64,000 nucleotides of DNA, taken from Glycine soja (taxonomy: Eukaryota > Streptophyta > Magnoliopsida > Fabales > Fabaceae). Of the stretch, positions 1-12,600 are shown one piece after another (within the stretch, counting starts at the first letter, position 1; the number at the start of each line of letters is the position of its first letter). Under the pieces are notes generated by a model that had not been told where the DNA came from, searched no databases, and was given only the letters and a program-made list of their open reading frames with translations. The translations under genes and the position numbers were made by a program. The stretch lies in assembly GCF_004193775.1 (NCBI RefSeq), contig NW_021143922.1, forward strand, positions 1 through 64,000, read 5' to 3'.

Positions 1-3000
1 CCCGTAATATATCGAGACGCTCGTAATTGAAAACAGAAGCTCTGAGCAAATTCAAACGACAATAACTTTTAACTCGGGTGTTCGATTGTGTTCCATAGTA
101 TATCGAGACGCTCGTAATTGAAAAGGGAAGCTCTAAGAAAAATCAAACGACAATAACTTTTAACTCGGATGTCGGATAGAGCCCCGTAAAATATCGAGAC
201 GCTCGAAATTGAAAACAGAAGCTCTGAGCAAATTCAAACGACAATAACTTTTGACTCGGATGTCCGATTGTGTCCCGTAGTATATCGAGACGCTCAAAAT
301 TAAAAACTGAAGCTCTGAGAAAAATCAAACGACAATAAGTTGTTGCTCGGATATCCGATTGAGTCCAGTAATATTTCGAGACGCTCGTAATTATAAACAA
401 AAGCTCTGACCAAATTCAAGCGACAATAACTTTTGACTCGGATGTCCGATTGTGTCCCGTAGTATATCGAGACGCTCGTAATGTAAAATGGAAGCTCTAA
501 GGAAAATAAAACGACAATAACTTTTAACTAGGATATCTGATAGAGCCCCGTAAAACATCGAGACGCTCAAAATTGAAAACAGAAGCTCTGAGCAAATTCA
601 AACGACAATAACTTTTGACTCGGATGTCCGATTGTGTCCCGTAGTATATCGAGACGCTTGAAATTGAAAACTGAATCTCTGAGAAAAATCAAACGACAAT
701 AACTTTTTACTAGGATGTCCGATTGTGTCCCGTAATTTATCAAGACGCTCGTAATTGAAAACAGAAGCTCTGAGCAAATTCAAATGACAATAACTTTTGA
801 CTCGGTTGTCCGATTGAGTCCCGTAATATATCCAGACGCTCGAAATTCAGAACATAAGCTATTAGAAAAATCAAACGACAATCACTTTTAACTCGGGTGT
901 CCGATTGTGACCCGTAGTATATCGAGACGCTCGAAATTGAAAACTGAATCTCTGAGAAAAATCAAACGACAATAACTTTTTACTCGGATGTCCGATTGAG
1001 TCCCGTAATATATCAAGACGCTCGTAATTGAAAATAGAAGCTCTTAGCAAATTCAAACGACAATAATGTTTAACTCGGGTGTTCGATTGTGTTCCGTAGT
1101 ATATCGAGACGCTCGTAATTGAAAAGGGAAGCTCTAAGAATAATCAAACGACAATGACTTTTAACTCGGATGTCGGATAGAGCCCCGCAAAATATCGAGA
1201 TGCTCGAAATTGAAAACAGAAGCTCTGAGCAAATTCAAACGACAATAACTTTTGACTCGGATGTCCGATTGTGTCCCGTAGTATATCGAGACGCTCAAAA
1301 TTGAAAATTGAAGCCCTGAGAAAAATCAAACGACAATAACTTGTTGCTCGGATGTCCGATTGAGTCCAATAATATTTCGAGACGCTCGTAATTGAAAACA
1401 AAAGCTCTGAGCAAATTCAAACGACAATAACTTTTGACTCGGATGTCCGATTGTGTCCCGTAGTATATCGAGACACTCGTAATTGAAAAGGGAAGCTCTA
1501 AGAAAAATCAAACGACAATATCTTTTTACTCGGATGTCGGATAGAGCCCCGTAAAATATCGAGACGCTCGAAATTGAAAACAAAAGCTCTGAGCAAATTC
1601 AAACGACAATAAGTTTTGACTCGGATGTCCCATTGTGTCCCGTAGTATATCGAGACGCTCGAAATAAAAAACTGAAGCTCTGAGAAAAATCAAACGACAA
1701 TAACTTTTTGCTGGGATGTCCGATTGAGTCCCGTAATATATCGAGACGCTCGTAATTGAAAACAGAATCTCTGAGCAATTTCAAACGACCATAACTTTCC
1801 ACTCGGGGGTTCGATTGTGTCCAGTAGTATATCGAGACACTCGTAATTGAAAAGGGAAGCTCTAAGAAAAATCAAACGAAAACAACATTTTACTCGGATG
1901 TCCGAGGGAGTCCCGTAATATATCAAGAAGCTCGTAATTGAAAACAGAAGCTCTAAGCAAATTCAAATGAGAATAACTTTTGACTCAGATGTTTGATTGA
2001 GTCCCGTAATATATCGAGACGCTCGTAATTGAAAACAAAAGCTCTGAGCAAATTCAAACGACAATAACTTTTTACTCGGATGTCCGATTGAGTCCCGTAA
2101 TATATCGAGACGCTCGTAATTGAAAACAAAAGCTCTGAGCAAATTCAAACGACAATAATTTTTAGCTCGGGTGTTCGATTGTGTTCCGTAGTATATCGAG
2201 ACGCTCGTAATTGAAAAGGGAAGCTCTAAGAAAAATCAAACGATAGTAAATTTTAACTCGGATGTCGGATAGAGCCCCGCAAAATATCGAGACGCTCGAA
2301 ATTGAAAACAGAATCTCTGAGCAAATTCAAACGATAATAACTTTTGACTCGGATATCTGATTCTGTCCCGTAGTATATCGAGACGCTCGAAATTGAAAAC
2401 AGAAGCTCTGAGCAAATTCAAACGACAATAACTTTTGTCTCGGATATCTGATTGTGTCCCGTAGTATATCGAGACGCTCAAAATTGAAAACCGAAGCTCT
2501 GAGAAAAATCAAACGACAATAACTTGTTGCTCGGATGTCCGATTGAGTCCAGTAATATTTCGAGACGCTCGTAATTGAAAACAAAAGCTCTGAGCAAATT
2601 CAAACGACAAAAAATTTTGACTCGGATGTCCGATTGTGTCCCGTAGTATATCGAGACGCTCGAAAATGAAAACTGAATCTCTGAGAAAAATCAAACGACA
2701 ATAACTTTTTACTAGGATGTCCGATTGTGTCCCGTAATTTATCAAGACGCTCGTAATTGAAAAGAGAAGCTCTGAGCAAATTCAAATGACAATAACTTTT
2801 GACTCGGTTGTCCGATTGAGTCCCGTAATATATCCAGACGCTCGAAATTCAGAACATAAGTTATTAGAAAAATCAAACGACAATAACTTTTTACTCGGAT
2901 GTCCGATTGAGTCCCGTAATATATCAAGACGCTTGTATTTGAAAATAGAAGCTCTTAGCAAATTCAAACGACAATAATTTTTAACTCGGGTGTTCGATTG

Positions 3001-4859
3001 TGTTCCGTAGTATATCGAGACGCTCGTAATTGAAAAGGGAAGCTCTAAGAAAAATCAAACGACAATGACTTTTAACTCGGATGTCGGATAGAGCCCCGCA
3101 AAATATCGAAATGCTCGAAATTGAAAACAGAAGCTCTGAGCAAATTCAAACGACAATAACTTTTGACTCGGATGTCCGATTGTGTCCCGTAGTATATCGA
3201 GACGCTCAAAATTGAAAATTGAAGCCCTGAGAAAAATCAAACGACAATAACTTGTTGCTCGGATGTCCGATTGAGTCCAATAATATTTCGAGACGCTCGT
3301 AATTGAAAACAAAAGCTCTGAGCAAATTCAAACGACAATAACTTTTGACTCGGATGTCCGATTGTGTCCCGTAGTATATCGAGACGCTCGAAATTGAAAA
3401 CTGAATCTCTGAGAAAAATCAAACGACAATAACATTTTACTCGGATGTCCGATTGAGTCCCGTAATATATGAAGACGCTCGTAATTGAAAACAGAAGCTC
3501 TGAGCAAATTCAAATGACAATAACTTTTGACTCAGATGTTTGATTGAGTCCCGTAATATATCGAAACGCTCGTAATTGAAAACAGAAGCTCTGAGTAAAT
3601 TCAAACGACAATTACTTTTTACTCGGATGTCCGATTGAGTCCCGTAATATATCGAGACGCTCGTAATTGAAAACCGAATCTCTGAGCAATTTCAAACGAC
3701 CATAACTTTTCACTCGAGTGTTCGATTGTGTCCCGTAGTATATCAAGACACTCGTAATTGAAAAGGGAAGCTCTAAGAAAAATCAAACGACAATAATTTT
3801 TAGCTCGGGTGTTCGATTGTGTTCCGTAGTATATCGAGACGCTCGTAATTGAAAAGGGAAGCTCTAAGAAAAATCAAACGATAGTAACTTTTAACTCGGA
3901 TGTCGGATAGAGCCCCGAAAAATATCGAGACGCTCGAAATTGAAAACAGAATCTCTGAGCAAATTCAAACGATAATAACTTTTGACTCGGATGTCTGATT
4001 CTGTCCCGTAGTATATCGAGACGCTCGAAATTGAAAACAGAAGCTCTGAGCAAATTCAAACGACAATAACTTTTGTCTCGGATGTCTGATTGTGTCCCGT
4101 AGTATATCGAGACGCTCAAAATTGAAAACCGAAGCTCTGAGAAAAATCAAACGACAATAACTTATTGCTCGGATGTCCGATTGAGTCCAGTAATATTTCG
4201 AGACGCTCGTAATTGAAAACAAAAGCTCTGAGCAAATTCAAACGACAAAAAATTTTGACTCGGATGTCCAATTGTGTCCCGTAGTATATCGAGACGCTCG
4301 AAATTGAAAACTGAATCTCTGAGAAAAATGAAACGACAATAACTTTTTACTCGGATGTCCGATTGAGTCCCGTAATATATCAAGACGCTTGTATTTGAAA
4401 ATAGAAACTCTTAGCAAATTCAAACGACAGTAATTTTTAACTCGGGTGTTCGATTGTGTTCTGTAGTATATCGAGACGCTCGTAATTGAAAAGGGAAGCT
4501 CTAAGAAAAATCAAACGACAATGACTTTTAACTCGGATGTCGGATAGAGCCCCGCAAAATATCGAAATGCTCGAAATTGAAAACAGAAGCTCTGAGCAAA
4601 TTCAAACGACAATAACTTTTGACTCGGATGTCCAATTGTGTCACGTAGTATATCGAGACGCTCGAAATTGAAAACTGAATCTCTGAGAAAAATCAAACGA
4701 CAATAACATTTTACTCGGATGTCCAATTGAGTCCCGTAATATATGAAGACGCTCGTAATTGAAAACAGAAGCTCTGAGCAAATTCAAATGACAATAACTT
4801 TTGACTCAGATGTTTGATTGAGTCCCGTAATATATCGAGACGCTCGTAATTGAAAACAG
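1..4859. repeat. Left, heterogeneous part of the 91-bp array
   Basis: This stretch holds only 91-bp monomers of mixed subtypes and no genes. Blocks recur at multiples of the monomer. For example, sequence near 1144-1401 reappears near 3055-3312 (offset 1,911 bp, 21 monomers), and 2151-2710 reappears at 3789-4348 (offset 1,638 bp, 18 monomers). A variant monomer containing GAACATAAGCTATTAG appears near 850, and a related form near 2845. Homogeneity is lower than in the 18.7-26.3 kb block, as expected for an older or less actively recombining part of an array. Confidence 0.85.
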
Positions 4860-7800
4860 AATCTCTGAGAAAAATCAAACGACAATAACATTTTACTCGG
4901 ATGTCCAATTGAGTCCCGTAATATATGAAGACGCTCGTAATTGAAAACAGAAGCTCTGAGCAAATTCAAATGACAATAACTTTTGACTCAGATGTTTGAT
5001 TGAGTCCCGTAATATATCGAGACGCTCGTAATTGAAAACAGAAGCTCTGAGTAAATTCAAACGACAATTACTTTTTACTCGGATGTCCGATTGAGTCCCG
5101 TAATATATCGAGACGCTCGTAATTGAAAACCGAATCTCTGAGCAATTTCAAACGACCATAAATTTTCACTCGGGTGTTCGATTGTGTCCCGTAGTATATC
5201 AAGACACTCGTAATTGAAAAGGGAAGCTCTAAGAAAAATCAAACGACAATATATTTTTACTCGGATATCGGATAGAGCCCCGTAAAATATCGAGACGCTC
5301 AAAATTGAAAACAGAAGCTCTGAGCAAATTCAAACGACAATAACTTTTGACTCGGATGTCCGATTGTGTCCAGAAGTATATCTAGACGCTCGAAATAGAA
5401 AACTGAAGCTCTGAGAAAAATCAAACGACAATAACTTTTTGCTCGGATGTCCGATTGAGTCCCGTAATATATCGAGACGCTCGTAATTGAAAACAGAATC
5501 TCTGAGCAATTTCAAACGACCATAACTTTCCACTCGGGGGTTCGATTGTGTCCCGTAGTATATCGAGATACTCGTAATTGAAAAGGGAAGCTCTAAGAAA
5601 AATCAAACGACAATAACATTTTACTCGGATGTCCGAGGGAGTCCCGTAATATATCGAGACGCTCGTAATTGAAAACAAAGTTCTGAGCAAATTCAAACGA
5701 CAATAACTTTTTACTCGGATGTCCGATTGAGTCCCGTAATATATCGAGACGCTCGTAATTGAAAACAGAAGCTCTGAGCAAATTCAAACGACAATAATTT
5801 TTAGCTCGGGTGTTCGATTGTGTTCCGTAGTATATCGAGCCGCTCGTAATTGAAAAGGGAAGCTCTAAGAAAAATCAAACGACAGTAATTTTTAACTCGG
5901 ATGTCGGATAGAGCTCCGCAAAATATCGAGACGCTCGAAATTGAAAACAGAATCTCTGAGCAAATTCAAACGATAATAACTTTTGACTCGGATGTCTGAT
6001 TCTGTCCCGTAGTATATCGAGACGCTCGAAATTGAAAACAGAAGCTCTGAGCAAATTCAAACGACAATAACTTTTGTCTCGGATGTCTGATTGTGTCCCA
6101 TAGTATATCGAGACGCTCAAAATTGAAAACCGAAGCTCTGAGAAAAATCAAACGACAATAACTTGTTGCTCGGATGTCCGATTGAGTCCAGTAATATTTC
6201 GAGACGCTCGTAATTGAAAACAAAAGCTCTGAGCAAATTCAAACGACAAAAAATTTTGACTCGGATGTCCGATTGTGTCCCGTAGTATATCGAGACGCTC
6301 GAAATTGAAAACTGAATCTCTGAGAAAAATGAAACGACAATAACTTTTTACTAGGATGTCGGATTGTGTCCCGTAATTTATCAAGACGCTCGTAATTGAA
6401 AACAGAAGCTCTGAGCAAATTCAAATGACAATAACTTTTGACTCGGTTGTCCGATTGAGTCCCGTAATATATCCAGACGCTCGAAATTCAGAACACAACC
6501 TATTAGAAAAATCAAACGACAATCACTTTTAACTCGGGTGTCCGATTGTGTCCCGTAGTATATCGAGACGCTCGAAATTGAAAACTGAATCTCTGAGAAA
6601 AATCAAACGACAATAACTTTTTACTCGGATGTCCGATTGAGTCCCGTAATATGTCAAGACGCTCGTAATTGAAAATAGAAGCTCTTAGCAAATTCAAACG
6701 ACAATAATTTTTAACTCGGGTGTTCGATTGTGTTCCGTAGTATATCGAGACGCTCGTAATTGAAAAGGGAAGCTCTAAGAAAAATCAAACGACAATGACT
6801 TTTAACTCGGATGTCGGATAGAGCCCCGCAAAATATCGAGATGCTCGAAATTGAAAACAGAAGCTCTGAGCAAATTCAAACGACAATAACTTTTGACTCG
6901 GATGTCCGATTGTGTCCCGTAGTATATCGAGACGCTCAACATTGAAAATTGAAGCTCTGAGAAAAATCAAACGACAATAACTTGTTGCTCGGATGTCCGA
7001 TTGAGTCCAATAATATTTCGAGACGCTCGTAATTGAAAACAGAAGCTCTGAGCAAATTCAAACGACAATAACTTTTGACTCGGATGTCCGATTGTGTCCC
7101 TTAGTATATCGAGACGCTCGAAATTGAAAACTGAAGCTCTGAGAAAAATCAAACGACAATAACTTTTTTCTCGGATGTCCGATTGAGTCCCATAAAATAT
7201 CGAGACGCTCGTAATTGAAAACAGAAGCTCTGAGCAAATTCAAACGACAATAACTTTTGACTCGGATGTCCGATTGTGTCCCGTAGTATATCGAGACGCT
7301 CGAAATTGAAAACTGAATCTCTGAGAAAAATCAAACGACAATAACATTTTACTCGGATGTCCAATTGAGTCCCGTAATATATGAAGACGCTCGTAATTGA
7401 AAACAGAAGCTCTGAGCAAATTCAAATGACAATAACTTTTGACTCAGATGTTTGATTGAGTCCCGTAATATATCGAGACGCTCGTAATTGAAAACAGAAG
7501 CTCTGAGTAAATTCAAACGACAATTACTTTTTACTCGGATGTCCGATTGAGTCCCGTAATATATCGAGACGCTCGTAATTGAAAACCGAATCTCTGAGCA
7601 ATTTCAAACGACCATAAATTTTCACTCGGGTGTTCGATTGTGTCCCGTAGTATATCAAGACACTCGTAATTGAAAAGGGAAGCTCTAAGAAAAATCAAAC
7701 GACAATATATTTTTACTCGGATATCGGATAGAGCCCCGTAAAATATCGAGACGCTCAAAATTGAAAACAGAAGCTCTGAGCAAATTCAAACGACAATAAC

Positions 7801-8806
7801 TTTTGACTCGGATGTCCGATTGTGTCCAGAAGTATATCTAGACGCTCGAAATAGAAAACTGAAGCTCTGAGAAAAATCAAACGACAATAACTTTTTGCTC
7901 GGATGTCCGATTGAGTCCCGTAATATATCGAGACGCTCGTAATTGAAAACAGAATCTCTGAGCAATTTCAAACGACCATAACTTTCCACTCGGGGGTTCG
8001 ATTGTGTCCCGTAGTATATCGAGATACTCGTAATTGAAAAGGGAAGCTCTAAGAAAAATCAAACGACAATAACATTTTACTCGGATGTCCGAGGGAGTCC
8101 CGTAATATATCGAGACGCTCGTAATTGAAAACAAAGTTCTGAGCAAATTCAAACGACAATAACTTTTTACTCGGATGTCCGATTGAGTCCCGTAATATAT
8201 CGAGACGCTCGTAATTGAAAACAGAAGCTCTGAGCAAATTCAAACGACAATAATTTTTAGCTCGGGTGTTCGATTGTGTTCCGTAGTATATCGAGCCGCT
8301 CGTAATTGAAAAGGGAAGCTCTAAGAAAAATCAAACGACAGTAATTTTTAACTCGGATGTCGGATAGAGCTCCGCAAAATATCGAGACGCTCGAAATTGA
8401 AAACAGAATCTCTGAGCAAATTCAAACGATAATAACTTTTGACTCGGATGTCTGATTCTGTCCCGTAGTATATCGAGACGCTCGAAATTGAAAACAGAAG
8501 CTCTGAGCAAATTCAAACGACAATAACTTTTGTCTCGGATGTCTGATTGTGTCCCATAGTATATCGAGACGCTCAAAATTGAAAACCGAAGCTCTGAGAA
8601 AAATCAAACGACAATAACTTGTTGCTCGGATGTCCGATTGAGTCCAGTAATATTTCGAGACGCTCGTAATTGAAAACAAAAGCTCTGAGCAAATTCAAAC
8701 GACAAAAAATTTTGACTCGGATGTCCGATTGTGTCCCGTAGTATATCGAGACGCTCGAAATTGAAAACTGAATCTCTGAGAAAAATGAAACGACAATAAC
8801 TTTTTA
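2151..8806. repeat. Four-copy ~560-bp satellite module
   Basis: A module of about six monomers, starting at the word GACAATAATTTTTAGCTCGG, occurs at about 2151-2710, 3789-4348, 5790-6350 and 8246-8806. The first two lie 1,638 bp apart, and the last two are related by the 2,456-bp duplication. Copies differ by scattered substitutions. For instance, copies 1 and 2 have AAACGATAGTAA where copies 3 and 4 have AAACGACAGTAA. This shows repeated copying of multi-monomer blocks over several kilobases. Confidence 0.8.
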
Positions 8807-9673
8807 CTAGGATGTCGGATTGTGTCCCGTAATTTATCAAGACGCTCGTAATTGAAAACAGAAGCTCTGAGCAAATTCAAATGACAATAACTTTTGACTC
8901 GGTTGTCCGATTGAGTCCCGTAATATATCCAGACGCTCGAAATTCAGAACACAACCTATTAGAAAAATCAAACGACAATCACTTTTAACTCGGGTGTCCG
9001 ATTGTGTCCCGTAGTATATCGAGACGCTCGAAATTGAAAACTGAATCTCTGAGAAAAATCAAACGACAATAACTTTTTACTCGGATGTCCGATTGAGTCC
9101 CGTAATATGTCAAGACGCTCGTAATTGAAAATAGAAGCTCTTAGCAAATTCAAACGACAATAATTTTTAACTCGGGTGTTCGATTGTGTTCCGTAGTATA
9201 TCGAGACGCTCGTAATTGAAAAGGGAAGCTCTAAGAAAAATCAAACGACAATGACTTTTAACTCGGATGTCGGATAGAGCCCCGCAAAATATCGAGATGC
9301 TCGAAATTGAAAACAGAAGCTCTGAGCAAATTCAAACGACAATAACTTTTGACTCGGATGTCCGATTGTGTCCCGTAGTATATCGAGACGCTCAACATTG
9401 AAAATTGAAGCTCTGAGAAAAATCAAACGACAATAACTTGTTGCTCGGATGTCCGATTGAGTCCAATAATATTTCGAGACGCTCGTAATTGAAAACAGAA
9501 GCTCTGAGCAAATTCAAACGACAATAACTTTTGACTCGGATGTCCGATTGTGTCCCTTAGTATATCGAGACGCTCGAAATTGAAAACTGAAGCTCTGAGA
9601 AAAATCAAACGACAATAACTTTTTTCTCGGATGTCCGATTGAGTCCCATAAAATATCGAGACGCTCGTAATTG
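4860..9673. repeat. 2,456-bp tandem segmental duplication within the satellite
   Basis: About 4860-7217 is repeated at about 7316-9673 with a constant offset of 2,456 bp, equal to 27 monomers minus one base. Rare private variants are shared by both copies: the CCAGAAGTATATCTAGAC word (5370 and 7826), the ACACAACCTATT variant (6495 and 8951), and the compressed AACAAAGTTCTGAG monomer (5674 and 8130). I saw no difference between copies in the stretches I compared, so the event looks recent. Identity stops near 9675, where the second copy reads GATAACAAAAGCTCTCAG. Unequal crossing-over or a replication-based duplication of 27 monomers would explain it. An assembly artefact is possible but cannot be tested here. 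Confidence 0.9.
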
Positions 9674-12600
9674 ATAACAAAAGCTCTCAGCAAATACAAA
9701 CGACAATAACTTTTGACTCGGGTGTCCGATTGTGTCTCGTAGTATATCGAGACGCTCGTAATGTAAAATGGAAGCTCTAAGGAAAATCAAACGACAATAA
9801 CTTTTAACTAGGATGTCTGATAGAGCCCCGTAAAATATCGAGACGCTCAAAATTGAAAATTGAAGCTCTGAGGATATTCAAACGACAATAACTTTTGACT
9901 CGTATGTCGGATTGTGTCCCGTAATATATCAAGACGCTCGAAATTCAGAACATAAGCTATTAGAAAAGTCTAACGACAACAACTTTTAACTCGGGTGTCC
10001 GATTGTCTCCCGTGGTATATCGAGACGCTCGTAATTTAAAACGTAAGCTATGAGCAAATTCAAACGACAATAAATTTTTACTCGAATGTCCGATTGAGTC
10101 CCATAATATATCGACACGCTCGTAATTGAAAACAAAAGCTCTGAGGAAATTCAATAGACAATAAATTTTGACTCGGATGTCCGATTGAGTCCCGTAATAT
10201 ATCGAGACGCTCGTAATTTAAAAGGGAAGCTCTACGAAAAATCAAACAACAATAACTTTTAACTCGGATGTCGAATAGAGCCCCGTAATATATCAAGACG
10301 CTCGTAATTGAAAACAGAAGCTCGGAGCAAATTCCAACGACAATAACTTTTGACTCGGATGTCCGATTGTGTCCCGTAGTATATCGAGACACTCGAAATT
10401 GAAAACTGAAGATATGAGAAAAATCAAACGACAATAACTTTTTACTCGGATGTCCGATTGAGTCCCGTAATATATCGAGACGCTCGTAATTGAAAATAGA
10501 AGCTCTGAGAAAATTCAAATGACAATAACTTTTGACTCAGATGTCCGATTGAGTCCCGTAATATATCGAGACGCTCGTAACTGAAAACAGAAGCTCTGAG
10601 CAATTTCAAACGACAATAACTTTTTACTCGGATGTCCGATTGAGTCCTTTAATATATCGAGACGCTCGTAATTGAAAACACAAGCTCTGAGAAAATTCAA
10701 ACGACAATAACTTTTAAATCGGATGTCCGATTGAGTCCGGTAATATACCGAGACGCTCGTAATTGAAAACAGAAGCTCTGAGCAAATTCAAACGACAATA
10801 ACTTTTTACTCGGATGTCCGATTGTGTCCCATAATATATCAAAACGCTCGTAATTGAAAACGGAAGCTCTAAGAAAAATCAAACGACAATAAACTTTAAC
10901 TTGGATCTCCGATTGTATCCCGTAGTATATCGAGACGTTCGAAATTGAAACCTAAAGCTCTGAGAAAAATCAAACGACAATAACTTTTTACTCGGATGTC
11001 CGATTGAGTCCCGTAATGTATCGAGACGCTCGTAATTGAAAACAGAAGCTCTGAGCAAATTCAAACGACAATAACTTTCGACTCGGATGTCCCATTGAGT
11101 CCCGTAATATATCTAGACGCTCGTAATTGAAAACAGAAGCTCTGAGCAAATTCAAACGACAATAACGTTTTACTCGGATGTCCGATTGAGTCCCGTAATA
11201 TATCAAGACGCTCGTAATTGAAAACTGAAGCTCTGAGCAAATTCAAACGACAATAATTTTTAGCTCGGGTGTTCGATTGTGTTCCGTAGTATATCGAGAC
11301 GCTCGTAATTGAAAAGGGAAGCTCTAAGAAAAATCAAACGACAATAACTTTTAACTCGGATGTCGGATAGAGCCCCGTAAAATATAGAGACGCTCGAAAT
11401 TGAAAACAGAAGCTCTGAGCAAATTCAAACGACAATAACTTTTGACTCGGATGTCCGATTGTGTCCCGTAGTATATCGAGACGCTCGAAATTGAAAACTG
11501 AAGCTCTGAGAAAAATCAAACGATAATAACTTTTTGCTCGGATGTCCGATTGAGTCCCGTAATACATCGAGACGCTCGTAATTTAAAATAGAAGCTCTGA
11601 GCAAATTCAAACGACAATAACGTTTTACTCGGATGTCCGATTGAGTCCCGTAATATGTCGAGACGCTCGTAATTGAAAACAGAATCTCTGAAGATATTTA
11701 AACGACAATAACTTTTGACTCGTATGTCCGATTGTGTCCCGTAATATATCAAGACGCTCGAAAAATCAGAACATAAGCTATTAGAAAAATCTAACGACAA
11801 TAACTTTTAACTCGGATGTCCGATGGTCTCCCGTAGTATATCGAGACGCTCGTAATTGAAAAAAGAAGCTCTGAGCAAATTTAAACGACAATAAATTTTT
11901 ACTCGAATGTACGATTGAGTCCCATAATATATCGGCACGCTCGTAATTGAAAACAAAAGCTTTGAGGAAATTCAAAAGACAATAACTTTTGACTCGGATT
12001 TCCGATTGAGTCCCGTAATATATCGAGACGCTCATAATTGAAAACAAAAGCTCTGAGCAAATTCAAATGACAATAACTTTTGACTCGGTTGTCCGATTGA
12101 GTCCCGTAATATATCGAGACGCTCGAAATTCAAAACATAAGCTATTAGAAAAATCAAACGACAATCACTTTTAACTCGGGTGTCCGATTGTCTCCCGTAG
12201 TATATCGAGACGCTCGTAATTGAAAACGGAAGCTCTGAGCAAAATCAAACGACCATAACTTTTGACTCGGATGTCCGATTGTGTCCCGTAGTATATCGAG
12301 ACACTCGAAATTGAAAACTGAATCTCTGAGAAAAATCAAACGACAATAACTTTTTACTCGGATGCCCGATTGAGTCCCGTAATATATCAAGACGCTTGTA
12401 ATTGAAAACAGAAGCTCTGAGCAAATTCAAATGACAATAACTTTTGACTCGGTTGTCCGATTGAGTCCCGTAATATATCCAGACGCTCGAAATTCAGAAC
12501 ATAAGCTATTAGAAAAATCAAACGACAATCACTTTTAACTCGGGTGTCCGATTGTGTCCCGTAGTATATCGAGACGCTCGAAATTGAAAACTGAATCTCT

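Noticed and set aside
2786..2977. Plus-strand 63-codon open frame in the first satellite
   Set aside because: It lies fully inside ordinary 91-bp monomers, is found once, and shows no domain or codon signal.
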